NCBI RefSeq assembly: GCF_002709775.1
Contig: NZ_PAQR01000054.1
Location: 62,001 to 126,000 of the forward strand
DNA from: Thalassospira sp.
GTDB taxonomy: Bacteria; Pseudomonadota; Alphaproteobacteria; Rhodospirillales; Thalassospiraceae
Reading direction: 5' to 3'
Length of the DNA stretch: 64,000 nucleotides
Under the pieces are notes generated by a model. It was not told the origin of the DNA and ran no database searches. It saw only the letters and a list, made by a program, of their open reading frames with translations. The position numbers were made by a program, and so were the translations under genes. Shown piece after piece: positions 16,670 through 25,298 of the stretch. Numbering within the stretch: position 1 is the first letter of the stretch; each line of letters starts with the position of its first letter.

Positions 16670-16683
16670 TTACGTATGCGTAA
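16670..16683. promoter_or_regulatory. Palindrome upstream of the MerR-type regulator
   Basis: TTACGTATGCGTAA has 5-bp arms TTACG/CGTAA around TATG, 66 bases ahead of the regulator start. MerR-family proteins bind such palindromes between promoter elements, so self-regulation is plausible. Confidence 0.45.
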
Positions 16684-16749
16684 AGTTGTTGACTGGGCTG
16701 TCGGAATGTTGCGATGGTGACGCACCGCATTCAACAAACAAGAAAAACC

Positions 16750-17187
16750 ATGAACGACAAGCTTTATAGCATCACCGAGCTGGCCGAAGAGTTCGACATC
16801 ACGCCGCGTGCAATCCGGTTTTATGAAACCAAAAAACTGTTGGCACCGCAGCGTGCCGGGGCAACGCGCGTTTATAATTACCGTGACCGGGCGCGGTTGA
16901 TGCTTGTCCTGCGGGGCAAACGTCTTGGTTTCTCGCTTGAGGATATCAAGGAATACATCGACCTTTACGACGCCGATCGCAGTCGGACAGAGCAGCTAGC
17001 GCATCTGATGCTGGTCGGGCGCCGTCGGATCGAGGAGCTTGAACAGCAGCTTGAAGACGTGCAGACCACCTTGCAGGAACTACGCACGATCGAGAATGAA
17101 GCGATTGATTCACTGCGTGAAAAGGGCATCGACCCGGAAAAGGCGGTTTCCGATATCAAGGCCAAACTGATCGCAGAAACCGCCTGA
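16750..17187 (+). CDS. MerR-family transcriptional regulator, LiuR-like
   Basis: This 145-residue regulator has an N-terminal winged-helix (YSITELAEEFDITPRAIRFYE, residues ~5-25). It continues with RVYNYRDRARLMLVLRGKRLGF and ends in a long coiled coil (residues ~85-125). The wording of the DNA-binding part matches the LiuR group, which controls branched-chain amino acid and fatty acid breakdown genes. There are no metal-binding cysteines, so it is not a metal sensor of the MerR/CueR type. The ATG at 16750 is chosen by homology, with only a weak A-rich site upstream. A palindrome sits at 16670. Its targets are not in the window, unless it controls the convergent acyl-CoA synthetase. Confidence 0.85.
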   Translation: MNDKLYSITELAEEFDITPRAIRFYETKKLLAPQRAGATRVYNYRDRARLMLVLRGKRLGFSLEDIKEYIDLYDADRSRTEQLAHLMLVGRRRIEELEQQLEDVQTTLQELRTIENEAIDSLREKGIDPEKAVSDIKAKLIAETA

Positions 17188-17215
17188 ACTTCAAAGACAG
17201 ACCCGTCAGAATGCA

Positions 17216-17243
17216 AAAAGCCCGGCGATATGCCGGGCTTTTG
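17216..17243. terminator. Bidirectional terminator
   Basis: The stem AGCCCGGC/GCCGGGCT has A-run and T-run flanks. It separates the MerR-type gene from the convergent acyl-CoA synthetase fusion. Confidence 0.9.
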
Positions 17244-17266
17244 TTGTTTGGCAGTGATGACGCGGT

Positions 17267-19957
17267 TTATTCCGGATCACGCTGCAAGGGCAGGGTGACT
17301 TCGAATACATCCTCATCTGCGATGAATTTACGGCTGAAGCCAAGGCTTTCGCAGAGTGTTAGCATCCGACGGTTGTTTGGCAGAACCTGACCAATAAAGG
17401 TCTCGGTGCCCTTGCGACGGCAGAATTCGATCATCTTTTCCATCAGGATACGGCCAAGACCGCGACCCTTGATATCGGAACGCACCATGATGGCGTATTC
17501 AGCCTTCTCGTTGTTCGGATCAATCACGACCTGAACAATGCCGTGGAATTCGACCTCTTCATCCCCATTCATCAGAATGGCGAGGAATGCCATGTCGCGA
17601 TCATAATCAAGCTGCGTCTGACGGGCCATTTCCGAATGCGGCAGTTCACGAACGGAACCAAAGAAGCGGAAGTGGATGTCTTCAGGCGTCAGGCGCGACA
17701 TGAACTCGTAGTGGGCCGGTTCATCTTCCGGTTTGATCGGACGCAGCAGATAGGTCGTGCCATCATCCATCACCACTTTTTCTTTCAGGTGGCGCGGGTA
17801 GGGATGAATGGCCAGACGGTTTTCATCGCTGATCACCTTTGGCGTTACCTTGATTCGGGCATCAAGGGCAATCACGCCTTCGCGGTCGGCCAGAAGCGGG
17901 TTCATATCAAGTTCAAGAACCTCGCCAAGCTGAACAACCAGTTGCGACAGGCGCACCAGCGTCATGTAAAGCTCTTCAAGGTTGACCGCCGGTACATCGC
18001 GGTATCCTTGCAGAAGTTTATGGATACGCGTGCCTTCGACCAGTTCGCGAGCAAGCTTCATGTTAAGTGGCGGCAGGGCCATGGCACGGTCGCGAACGAC
18101 CTCGACCTCGACACCGCCATGACCGAACAGAATGACCGGGCCAAAGATCGGGTCGGTGGTCATGCCAACGATTAGTTCACGTGCACCGGCGCGTTTGACC
18201 ATTTCCTGAACGGTAAAGCCGCGCAGGCGGGCTTCCGGGAATTTTTCACGGATGATGCGTTGCATTTTCTCGGCAGCAGCCCGAACTTCTTCGCCGTTTT
18301 CAAGGTTCAGGATCACGCCGCCGACATCGGATTTGTGACTGATGTCATCGGACAGGATCTTGAGTGCGACGGGACGACCGATCTTTTCGGCCTTGGTCAC
18401 GGCATCCTGCACATCAAGTGCAGCAAAGGTTTTGACCGTATTGATGCCAAAGCATTCAAGAACCGATTTCGCTTCCGGTTCGGTCAGCATGTGGCGGCCG
18501 GCATGGATCGCCGAATGAATGATGCTGCGCGCCTTGTCGATATCAGGCGTGAAATCGTGCGGCACCGATGGCGGTGTTTCCATCAACAGATCTTGCAACT
18601 TGCGGAAATTGACCATGTGTTGGAAGGCGGCAACCGCGTTTTCCGGCGTGCGATATGTCGGAATACCCGCGGCATAGAACATGTTGCGGGCCTCGGCCAC
18701 GGTGGCTTCACCAACCCAGTTGGTCAGGATGTTCTTTTTGCTGCCCTTGATGGTGTCAATCACGCCTTGTGCGACTTCAACCGGATCGGTAATCGCAGTC
18801 GGGGCATGCATGACCAGCAAGCTGTCGATGTTTTTGTCTTTCAGGACCGCATCAATGGTCTTGGCATAGCGTTCACCGGGTGCATCACCAATGATGTCGA
18901 CCGGGTTGGCATGCGACCAGGTCGGCGGCAGAACTTCGTCCAGTGCGGCGATGGTTTCGTCTTCAAGGTGTGCCAATTGGCCCTGACGTTCGATCAGGGC
19001 ATCAACCGCCAACACCCCAATCCCGCCACCATTGGTCACGATGCCAAGCTTGTCACCACGGAACGGGCGCATGCGTGACAGCGTTTCGGCGGCCGAGAAC
19101 ATTTCACTGACGGTATACACACGCAAAACACCGGCCCGTTTGATCGCCGCGTCAAAGACGTCATCGGCGCCAGCAAGGGCGCCGGTATGCGAAGCTGCCG
19201 CTGCGGCACCCTCGGCAAAGCGACCGGACTTGATGCACAGGATCGGCTTGTTGCGTGACGCAGCACGGGCGGCAGAGATGAAGCTTCGGCGTTCGTGGAT
19301 CGACTCAATATAAAGCATAATCGCGCGGGTATCAGGATCGGACCCGAGATAGTCGATCACATCGCCGAAATCGACGTCATCGCATTCACCCAGCGAAATG
19401 AAGTGCGAAAACCCGATTCCGCGTGCAGCAGCCCAGTCAAGAACAGCGGTGCATAGCGCGCCGGACTGAGAAACAAACGCAATCTTGCCGGGGCCAATGC
19501 TTTGATGGCTGAAGCTGGCATTAAGGCCAATGCCCGGCACCATCAGACCCAGACAGTTCGGGCCAAGCAGGCGGATCTTTTTCGAGGCCGCAATATCAAG
19601 CATCGCCTGTTTAACATTGCGTTCTTCGTCATATTGTTCGGCACTAAGGCCCGCGGTCAGAACGATCGCGGCAAGGCATCCTTTTTCCGCCAGACATTCC
19701 ATGACCGGGACAACGCCCTTGGGCGGCACACAGATCACGGCAAGTTCCGGAACCACCGGAAGGCTGTTGACGTCCGGATAGGCCAAAACGCCGCCAATCG
19801 ATTGACTGCGCGGGTTCACCGGCATGATCGGGCCATCAAATCCACCTGCCAACAGGTTTTTCATGAGGACACTGCCAACAGAATGCGGGCGATTGGACGC
19901 GCCAATCACGGCTACCGATTTCGGTTTAAAGAGATGATCGAGGTTGATTGTACTCAT
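17267..19957 (-). CDS. NDP-forming acyl-CoA synthetase / GNAT acetyltransferase fusion (Pat-like)
   Basis: This protein of about 896 residues has a CoA-binding domain (KSVAVIGASNRPHSVGSVL near residue 14), a succinyl-CoA-ligase-like domain, and an ATP-grasp domain near 490-690 (VALKILSDDISHKSDVGGV). A C-terminal GNAT domain follows (residues ~730-890), with the acetyl-CoA loop RSDIKGRGLGRILM near 835. This order matches Pat/YfiQ protein lysine acetyltransferases, where the synthetase part is inactive. Here the SHTGALAG segment near residue 255 keeps the His used in active ADP-forming enzymes, so catalysis may persist. The ATG at 19957 follows AAGGCG. It may acetylate and silence acetyl-CoA synthetase. 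Confidence 0.88.
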   Translation of the reverse strand: MSTINLDHLFKPKSVAVIGASNRPHSVGSVLMKNLLAGGFDGPIMPVNPRSQSIGGVLAYPDVNSLPVVPELAVICVPPKGVVPVMECLAEKGCLAAIVLTAGLSAEQYDEERNVKQAMLDIAASKKIRLLGPNCLGLMVPGIGLNASFSHQSIGPGKIAFVSQSGALCTAVLDWAAARGIGFSHFISLGECDDVDFGDVIDYLGSDPDTRAIMLYIESIHERRSFISAARAASRNKPILCIKSGRFAEGAAAAASHTGALAGADDVFDAAIKRAGVLRVYTVSEMFSAAETLSRMRPFRGDKLGIVTNGGGIGVLAVDALIERQGQLAHLEDETIAALDEVLPPTWSHANPVDIIGDAPGERYAKTIDAVLKDKNIDSLLVMHAPTAITDPVEVAQGVIDTIKGSKKNILTNWVGEATVAEARNMFYAAGIPTYRTPENAVAAFQHMVNFRKLQDLLMETPPSVPHDFTPDIDKARSIIHSAIHAGRHMLTEPEAKSVLECFGINTVKTFAALDVQDAVTKAEKIGRPVALKILSDDISHKSDVGGVILNLENGEEVRAAAEKMQRIIREKFPEARLRGFTVQEMVKRAGARELIVGMTTDPIFGPVILFGHGGVEVEVVRDRAMALPPLNMKLARELVEGTRIHKLLQGYRDVPAVNLEELYMTLVRLSQLVVQLGEVLELDMNPLLADREGVIALDARIKVTPKVISDENRLAIHPYPRHLKEKVVMDDGTTYLLRPIKPEDEPAHYEFMSRLTPEDIHFRFFGSVRELPHSEMARQTQLDYDRDMAFLAILMNGDEEVEFHGIVQVVIDPNNEKAEYAIMVRSDIKGRGLGRILMEKMIEFCRRKGTETFIGQVLPNNRRMLTLCESLGFSRKFIADEDVFEVTLPLQRDPE

Positions 19958-20195
19958 CGCCAAATTGCGCCTTGTCCTGTGTGGGCGGGGCCGGGGTTTG
20001 GCCAATTCGCCCTATATGGTGATGCATGCGCCGGTTTGTCAGCACAGCATTCATGATGCAGTGCGGTATTTTAGAGCGATGCCAATTATATTGATTTGTT
20101 GTGCATCAATAAAGCACTGCCACCACGAAGTTTTTATGGCAGTGCGATGCGGCAAAATTTGGGGATAGCTGGCAGAACCGGGCAGGCGGCCTTGA

Positions 20196-20513
20196 TTAAT
20201 GGACGTGCCCGTGGTGGCCTTCCTCGTCAAAGCGTTCCGATTCCTCGAGCCAGGCTTCAACCTCGGCCTGGGATGACATGGCCAGCGCGATTTCAAGATC
20301 ACCCTGCACATGGGCAAGGCTGTCAAACATCGGGCACCAGCCAAAGGCCTGAATGCGCGGATCTGTGTTTGATGAAATCGTAAACAGTTCGCCGTCAATC
20401 GGATGAACCATTCCATGAATGGCGCCGCTGTCACCAATAATCAGCCAGCCACGGGTGGATCCGGACAGGGTGGCGAGTTCGACTTCGCGCAGATCAATCT
20501 TTACGGTTTTCAT
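20196..20513 (-). CDS. Small uncharacterised protein with His-rich end
   Basis: This 105-residue soluble protein begins MKTVKIDLREVELATLSGS and ends EEGHHGHVH. I do not recognise the family. It has no signal peptide or membrane segment. The middle (GAIHGMVHPIDGELFTISS) is beta-like, and the final third (AHVQGDLEIALAMSSQAEVEAWLEE, split here by a short helix) is acidic and helical. The four histidines at the C-terminus could bind metal, but there are too few to be sure. The ATG at 20513 is chosen since the upstream in-frame extension would run into the terminator and tRNA gene. Confidence 0.6.
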   Translation of the reverse strand: MKTVKIDLREVELATLSGSTRGWLIIGDSGAIHGMVHPIDGELFTISSNTDPRIQAFGWCPMFDSLAHVQGDLEIALAMSSQAEVEAWLEESERFDEEGHHGHVH

Positions 20514-20546
20514 GGCGCAAACATCCGTTATCTGACGTTCTAAAGC

Positions 20547-20580
20547 AAAAGGGACCGAACGTGATGTTCGGTCCCTTTTT
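20547..20580. terminator. Terminator after tRNA-Asn copy 1
   Basis: The stem AAAAGGGACCGAAC/GTTCGGTCCCTTTT has T-runs on both strands. It ends the minus-strand tRNA transcript. Confidence 0.9.
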
Positions 20581-20583
20581 AAT

Positions 20584-20659
20584 TGGCTCCGGCAGCAGGA
20601 CTCGAACCTGCGACCCAATGATTAACAGTCATTTGCTCTACCAACTGAGCTATGCCGGA
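20584..20659 (-). tRNA. tRNA-Asn (GTT), copy 1
   Basis: A 76-base cloverleaf is read on the minus strand, with an encoded CCA at 20584-20586. The anticodon loop reads CTGTTAA (anticodon GTT). The D-loop holds AGCTCAGTTGGTAGAGC and the T-arm GGTTCGAGTCC. It is identical to the copy at 20952. Confidence 0.96.
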
Positions 20660-20951
20660 TCAGGCGTCGCGCGTCTTCCGATGCGCGTGGCAGGTGTATA
20701 ATCAAACAGTCCGAGGGCCGCAAGACCTTTTTTGAGAAAATCCGGCCAAAATCGCGTCTTTTTTCAACATGGTCACGTCCTGCTATCGACAGGCGGAATA
20801 GTGCTCTGCGGCATTTCCCAAATGGTTGAATTTGACTGAGGTTCACACATTGTTATCGATGACGGGGGAGGTCTGCACGCACTGTTGAATGTGTGGGAAT
20901 ATAATTCTGGCCCAAAAGCAAAAACCCCCGGAACTGAGTTCCAGGGGTTTA
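20660..20951. other. Spacer between the two tRNA-Asn genes
   Basis: These 292 bases contain no convincing open frame. They hold the terminator of the upstream tRNA pair (20921-20950) and, by necessity, the promoter of tRNA-Asn copy 1. Nothing else is recognised. Confidence 0.5.
20921..20950 (-). terminator. Terminator after the tRNA-Cys/tRNA-Asn copy 2 unit
   Basis: Read on the minus strand, AAACCCCTGGAAC pairs with GTTCCGGGGGTTT over 13 positions (one G-U), followed by more T residues. Confidence 0.88.
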
Positions 20952-21027
20952 TGGCTCCGGCAGCAGGACTCGAACCTGCGACCCAATGATTAACAGTCAT
21001 TTGCTCTACCAACTGAGCTATGCCGGA
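20952..21027 (-). tRNA. tRNA-Asn (GTT), copy 2
   Basis: This 76-base copy is identical to the one at 20584-20659, with encoded CCA and anticodon GTT. It lies four bases after tRNA-Cys in the same direction, so the two are probably co-transcribed. Confidence 0.96.
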
Positions 21028-21031
21028 CCAG

Positions 21032-21105
21032 TGGAGGCGCGAGCCGGAATCGAACCGGCGTGCAAGGATTTGCAGTCCTCTGCGTAACCACTCCGCCATC
21101 GCGCC
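21032..21105 (-). tRNA. tRNA-Cys (GCA)
   Basis: A 74-base cloverleaf on the minus strand has an encoded CCA. The anticodon loop CTGCAAA carries GCA. The acceptor stem GGCGCGA pairs with TCGCGCC. It is the first gene of a two-tRNA unit with tRNA-Asn copy 2. Confidence 0.95.
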
Positions 21106-21200
21106 TTCGCGTTGGCTGGAGCGGTGTATAGCCTCAACAAACATAGCCCGTCAAGCACCCAATTTTACATTTTTCCGAAGGCCCGAAGAATAGGCGCATG

Positions 21201-21240
21201 AAAAAGAAAAAACCGTCCGGGAAATCCTCCCGGACGGTTG
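21201..21240 (-). terminator. Terminator after the chemoreceptor gene
   Basis: The stem AACCGTCCGGGA/TCCCGGACGGTT is followed on the minus strand by a long T-rich tract. Confidence 0.9.
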
Positions 21241-21282
21241 TAATCGCTTAGACGTTTTGGCTGTCGATGGTCGCCAAATGAG

Positions 21283-23724
21283 TTAAGTGCTCGTTTTACC
21301 AAAGCGTTTTTCAAGCCAAGGTTTCAAGCGTTCCTCACGGATATTACTTGGCGCGAAATCGAGGTTGGCGATGGTATCAAGAGCGTGCTCGACCTCGAAC
21401 GGGATGGTCGTGTTTGGCCCTTCAATGGTAATTTCACCTTTGGTGCCCTTGGTTACTGGATCGCTGAGTGACACTTTGGTCCCACCGGCTGAAATGTCGA
21501 TGGTCTGACCGCGGATTGATTTTCCACCAACTTTTATCGTCACTGCAAGCTGTGCATCAAAACGTGGGTCTTTGCGGCGGTTGACCTCCGGAGTTGCCGT
21601 GCGAACGATTCGAACAAGGCTGGTGCGCAGTTCAGCGATGCTTGCATCGACTTCTTCGGCGATCCGGTTCATGTCGGCCGCGCGGGTAAGGTTGTCTTGT
21701 GCTTCGGATGCAACATGACCAATCTTTTCGGTCACTTCGTTGGATGCTTCGGCCGTCTGGACAACGTTTCGGGCAATTTCCTGTGTCGCGTCATCCTGTT
21801 GACGGACATTGACCGCGACGTTTGAGGCAACCTCGTCAACCTTGCGGATGCTTGCGGTCATCTGCTGCACAGTGGAAACCACCGAGCCGGTAACATTCTG
21901 GATTTCTCCAAGCTGACGGGTGATTTCCTCGGTCGATTTTGCGGTCTGGTTGGCAAGGTTTTTCACTTCCTGCGCAACCACGGCAAAACCTTTGCCCGCA
22001 TCGCCGGCGCGGGCTGCCTCGATGGTGGCGTTCAGGGCCAGAAGGTTCGTCTGGGCCGCAATGTCACCGATAAGTTCTGCGACTTCCCCAATGCGATCAA
22101 CGCTATCCTTAAGCGACGTGACAGTTTGTTCTGCACTCTGTCCAGCCTGATTGGCTTCAGCAGTAAGTGTCGTTGCCTCCTCAATCTGGCGGCTGATTTC
22201 ACGGATCGATGCGGCCAGTTCTTCGGAGGCGCCAGAGACGGTTTCGGCGTTTGCCAGCGCCTCGTGGGCGGCAGCCGCAACGCTCTCGGAGTTCTCTGAT
22301 ACACGTTCCGAAGAGCCCGCCATATCGCCTGCTGCTGAGTTCAAGCGTTGTGTCTGATCAATGATCGACTGGACAACCTTTTGCAGTTCCTGTTCGACTG
22401 TTTCTGCAAGACCACGCAATGCGACAATTCGCTGGGTGTTGGCCTTGGCTTCATTTTCGTCGCGTTCCAAACGGTTATAGGCCAGTTTCGCATGCAAAGC
22501 GCGAAGCTGTTGGGTTAGGGACTTGAAGTCCGGCATTTCGGGAAGCGGGATCAGATAGGCGGAATCATTTCGTGCTATCGCGTCAAAGTGTTTGCCCATT
22601 TCATCGAGCGGGCGGCGGAACTTGCGGATCAGCAGGGTCCCGTAGATTAGGGTGAGAACCGCCGCAGCCAAGAGGATTGCAGATGTAACAGTTACGGCGA
22701 CAAAGAATGCTCCCCTTGCATCATTGACCTGATCTCCGACAATTGCATTTTGCACAATTGAAAGGTTGCCGATCTGTTCGGTTAACGGGTCTATTGTCTG
22801 ATAGAGTTCGTCCTTTACCAGGGCATCGAGGGCAGATGTATCCTTTTCTAAGAATATCGTGCGCAACCGTTCGATCAATGCATCAGCAGGAGGGATAAGA
22901 CCTTGCACTGCCTGAATTGTCTCGGCTTCCTCCGGGTCGGTGTTGCGCGCAAAATAGATTTCGAGGTTCTCTTTGATGCGTTTTTCCGCAAGGTCAATGC
23001 TATCGATACCCTCTTGCCAAGTGAAGTTGCCATTACGCACCTTATGCGATGCATCAACGACAAATACCGCATAATCATCGGACACCTGCTTGAGAAGGTT
23101 TAGCGGTTTGACCCTGTTTTCATAAACACTCTCTAGTGCTTTCTCAGTCTGAAACTCACTATATAGGGCGTAGCCACCAATCAGAAACATGAGGGCGAGC
23201 AGTGTGCCGAACGCAAGCGCGAGAGATCCCTTGATGCCGGCAAAGAAGCCCTTGATCTTCGAAGCTGCACTAGTGTCAATGATCTCACCAAACTCAAGGC
23301 CAATATCTTTCGCTTCGCCCTTGCGAATATCGGCATAAACGCTCTCCGCGTGTTTCTTTTCTGCCGCTGTTGGCTTGGTTCGGATTGAGATGTAGCCGGT
23401 AACCTCGCCGTCTTCGATGGTCGGAGTGACATTCGCTCGGACCCAGTAATGGTCGCCGTTCTTGGCTCGATTCTTTACAAGTCCTTGCCAAGGCACACCG
23501 CTTTTAATGGTCTGCCACAAATTGGCAAAGGCTTCCTTCGGCATATCTGGATGACGCACCAGATTGTGCGGAGAGCCGACTAACTCCTCATCGCTAAATC
23601 CGCTGATATCAACGAAGGCTTTGTTCGAAAACTCGATACGTCCCCCAGTGTCCGTTTTCGAGACAAGGATATCCTTGTCATCCATTTCAACTTCGCGATT
23701 GGTGATAGGACCATTATCACGCAT
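21283..23724 (-). CDS. Methyl-accepting chemotaxis protein with Aer-type PAS and C-terminal PilZ domain
   Basis: This 813-residue chemoreceptor opens with an Aer-like PAS domain (residues ~14-118, including [17 protein letters not shown]). A membrane helix near 163-190 follows. Next come a four-helix sensing region (~200-330) containing a Trp-Gln-Glu segment, a second membrane helix near 338-362, and the signalling hairpin. The hairpin tip reads [20 protein letters not shown], then [17 protein letters not shown]. Last is a PilZ domain near 700-805, with RRKDPR and DISAGG, the two c-di-GMP-binding motifs. It should sense redox or energy state and couple c-di-GMP to CheA. The ATG at 23724 follows AGGGGA. 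It stands alone, with a strong terminator. Confidence 0.93.
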   Translation of the reverse strand: MRDNGPITNREVEMDDKDILVSKTDTGGRIEFSNKAFVDISGFSDEELVGSPHNLVRHPDMPKEAFANLWQTIKSGVPWQGLVKNRAKNGDHYWVRANVTPTIEDGEVTGYISIRTKPTAAEKKHAESVYADIRKGEAKDIGLEFGEIIDTSAASKIKGFFAGIKGSLALAFGTLLALMFLIGGYALYSEFQTEKALESVYENRVKPLNLLKQVSDDYAVFVVDASHKVRNGNFTWQEGIDSIDLAEKRIKENLEIYFARNTDPEEAETIQAVQGLIPPADALIERLRTIFLEKDTSALDALVKDELYQTIDPLTEQIGNLSIVQNAIVGDQVNDARGAFFVAVTVTSAILLAAAVLTLIYGTLLIRKFRRPLDEMGKHFDAIARNDSAYLIPLPEMPDFKSLTQQLRALHAKLAYNRLERDENEAKANTQRIVALRGLAETVEQELQKVVQSIIDQTQRLNSAAGDMAGSSERVSENSESVAAAAHEALANAETVSGASEELAASIREISRQIEEATTLTAEANQAGQSAEQTVTSLKDSVDRIGEVAELIGDIAAQTNLLALNATIEAARAGDAGKGFAVVAQEVKNLANQTAKSTEEITRQLGEIQNVTGSVVSTVQQMTASIRKVDEVASNVAVNVRQQDDATQEIARNVVQTAEASNEVTEKIGHVASEAQDNLTRAADMNRIAEEVDASIAELRTSLVRIVRTATPEVNRRKDPRFDAQLAVTIKVGGKSIRGQTIDISAGGTKVSLSDPVTKGTKGEITIEGPNTTIPFEVEHALDTIANLDFAPSNIREERLKPWLEKRFGKTST

Positions 23725-24136
23725 GACAGGTGTTCCCCTAAATTGTACCGTATTGCGTCAAATCGTGGTGCATGGACGCCAAGCAAGAAGGCAAAGCGTT
23801 TTATTCAAGTGATGCTTGTGTTTAGATTATGAATATATACCTAGGTATAGTTTTGCCTTGTGGTCGTGTAAAATGCTTTTTGTTGTAAGTTCTAACTCCC
23901 TGATTTTGACAAAGTTGTCATTGATCTGCTGCAAACCAGGCGAAATTGCTTCGTCGCGACATCGCGCGCAGATCAAAAGAACAGAAAATCCACGCTCAAA
24001 GAGGGGTTTGCGCTTGATCCGTGGTTGTCAGGTGCTTAAGTGCCAACTATAAACAGGGCAATTGCCGTAGCCGTCTTTGGGGACAACTAAGGGGACTACG
24101 GTCTGTTTCTCGCGAGAATTTTCAGGTCAGATAATC
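23725..24136. other. Divergent intergenic region, chemoreceptor / PIMT-like gene
   Basis: This AT-rich gap of about 410 bases holds the promoters of both flanking genes. A perfect 14-base palindrome TATACCTAGGTATA lies at 23836-23849, about 110 bases upstream of the chemoreceptor start. Short open frames here have no ribosome site and no recognisable family. No RNA gene is seen. Confidence 0.45.
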
Positions 24137-24790
24137 ATGGATTACCAAATCGCGCGCCATAACATGGTGGAAAATCAGGTTCGGACCAACAAGGTTACCG
24201 ATCCGCTGGTCATCGCAGCGATGGAAGGGGTTCCGCGCGAACTGTTCCTGCCCGAAGGCAAGCGCGGCGTTGCCTATATCGACGAAGATATCGCAGTCGG
24301 CGGCGGTCGTTTCGCCATGGAGCCGATGGTGATCGCGCGTCTTATGCAGAATGCCGAGATCGCCGAGACGGATGTGGCTCTGGTGATTGGCGCTGGCTAT
24401 GGATATTCCAGTGCGCTGATTTCCCGCGTGGCGGAAACGGTCGTGGCCGTTGAAAGCGACAAGGAAATGGCTGCTGCTGCCGAGGCGACTTTCCAGGCCC
24501 AGAACTACGACAACGTTATCGTCGTCGAAGGTGATCTGGCGGCGGGTTATGCCAAACAGGCACCTTATAATGTGATTGTTTTTGACGGTGCTGTTGCCGA
24601 AGTACCGGCAGCGATCCTTGAACAGGTTTCCGAAGGCGGTCGTTTGCTGGCTGTTGTCCGTGAGCCGGGCAAGGTTGGTGTGGCACGCCTTTATGAACGT
24701 GAAAACGGTGTCATTGGTCATCGTGATCTGTTTGATGCGAACATTCCGTATCTTCCGGGCTTCGAGCCGGCCGACAGCTTTGTCTTCTGA
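24137..24790 (+). CDS. Protein-L-isoaspartate O-methyltransferase-like protein, divergent
   Basis: This 217-residue Rossmann-fold methyltransferase resembles PIMT: MVENQVRTNKVTD, then ELFLPEGKRGVAYIDEDIAV and the SAM-binding segment ALVIGAGYGYSSAL near residue 78. True PIMT has a GQTISQP-type substrate loop; here that place reads GGGRFAMEP, so repair of isoaspartate is doubtful. A canonical pcm is at 48371. In alphaproteobacteria this variant commonly precedes a rhodanese gene and tolC, as here. The ATG at 24137 is the family start. The rhodanese gene follows after 40 bases. Confidence 0.82.
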   Translation: MDYQIARHNMVENQVRTNKVTDPLVIAAMEGVPRELFLPEGKRGVAYIDEDIAVGGGRFAMEPMVIARLMQNAEIAETDVALVIGAGYGYSSALISRVAETVVAVESDKEMAAAAEATFQAQNYDNVIVVEGDLAAGYAKQAPYNVIVFDGAVAEVPAAILEQVSEGGRLLAVVREPGKVGVARLYERENGVIGHRDLFDANIPYLPGFEPADSFVF

Positions 24791-24830
24791 TTTTGCTTTC
24801 GGAGTCTGAACGGGCGCGGATTGAGGATTG

Positions 24831-25154
24831 ATGGTGTTCGATATCAGTTGTGAAGAACTTGCATCGCGACTTGATGACGCATCACCGATTGCCTTGCTTG
24901 ATGTCCGTGAAGACTGGGAGCTGGAAATCTGTGCGATCCGTCAGGCGCTTCATATTCCGCTTTCCGAACTGTCGGGCAGGGTGGATGAACTGGCGCCTGA
25001 TGTGCCTCTGGCCATCATTTGTCATCACGGCGTTCGTAGTCGCCATGCTGGCAGGTTCCTTGAGGACCGTGGATTTAAAGAGGTTTTTAATGTTCGCGGC
25101 GGTATAGATGCATGGGCGCTTGAAGTTGAGCGCGATATGAGCCGCTACGATTGA
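24831..25154 (+). CDS. Single-domain rhodanese-like protein
   Basis: This 107-residue rhodanese domain may carry sulfur as a persulfide. The active loop is CHHGVRS with Cys64, preceded by ALLDVREDWEL near residue 21 and followed by GFKEVFNVRGGIDAWA. The size fits GlpE-like stand-alone domains. There is no signal peptide, so it is cytoplasmic. The ATG at 24831 is preferred over the preceding TTG. It lies between the PIMT-like gene and tolC, apparently co-transcribed with the former; 144 bases separate it from tolC. Confidence 0.93.
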   Translation: MVFDISCEELASRLDDASPIALLDVREDWELEICAIRQALHIPLSELSGRVDELAPDVPLAIICHHGVRSRHAGRFLEDRGFKEVFNVRGGIDAWALEVERDMSRYD

Positions 25155-25298
25155 GAATGGCAATGACGGCGAAACGGGGCACATTACTTTTTTTTGATGC
25201 AAATGCCTCTTTTCTTGGAAAATTTTCCTTCCGTCGTTACCATACGTGAAACTGCGCCGGGGTCGGGACTTGGTGTAGGATTTTACAAGGGTAGATAA

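Noticed and set aside
20584-21105. Duplicated tRNA genes as att sites of an integrated element
   Set aside because: No integrase, phage or mobility gene is nearby and the 292 bases between the copies contain only terminator and promoter sequence.
24137-24790. A second functional pcm
   Set aside because: The substrate-binding loop of PIMT is not conserved; it is called PIMT-like.
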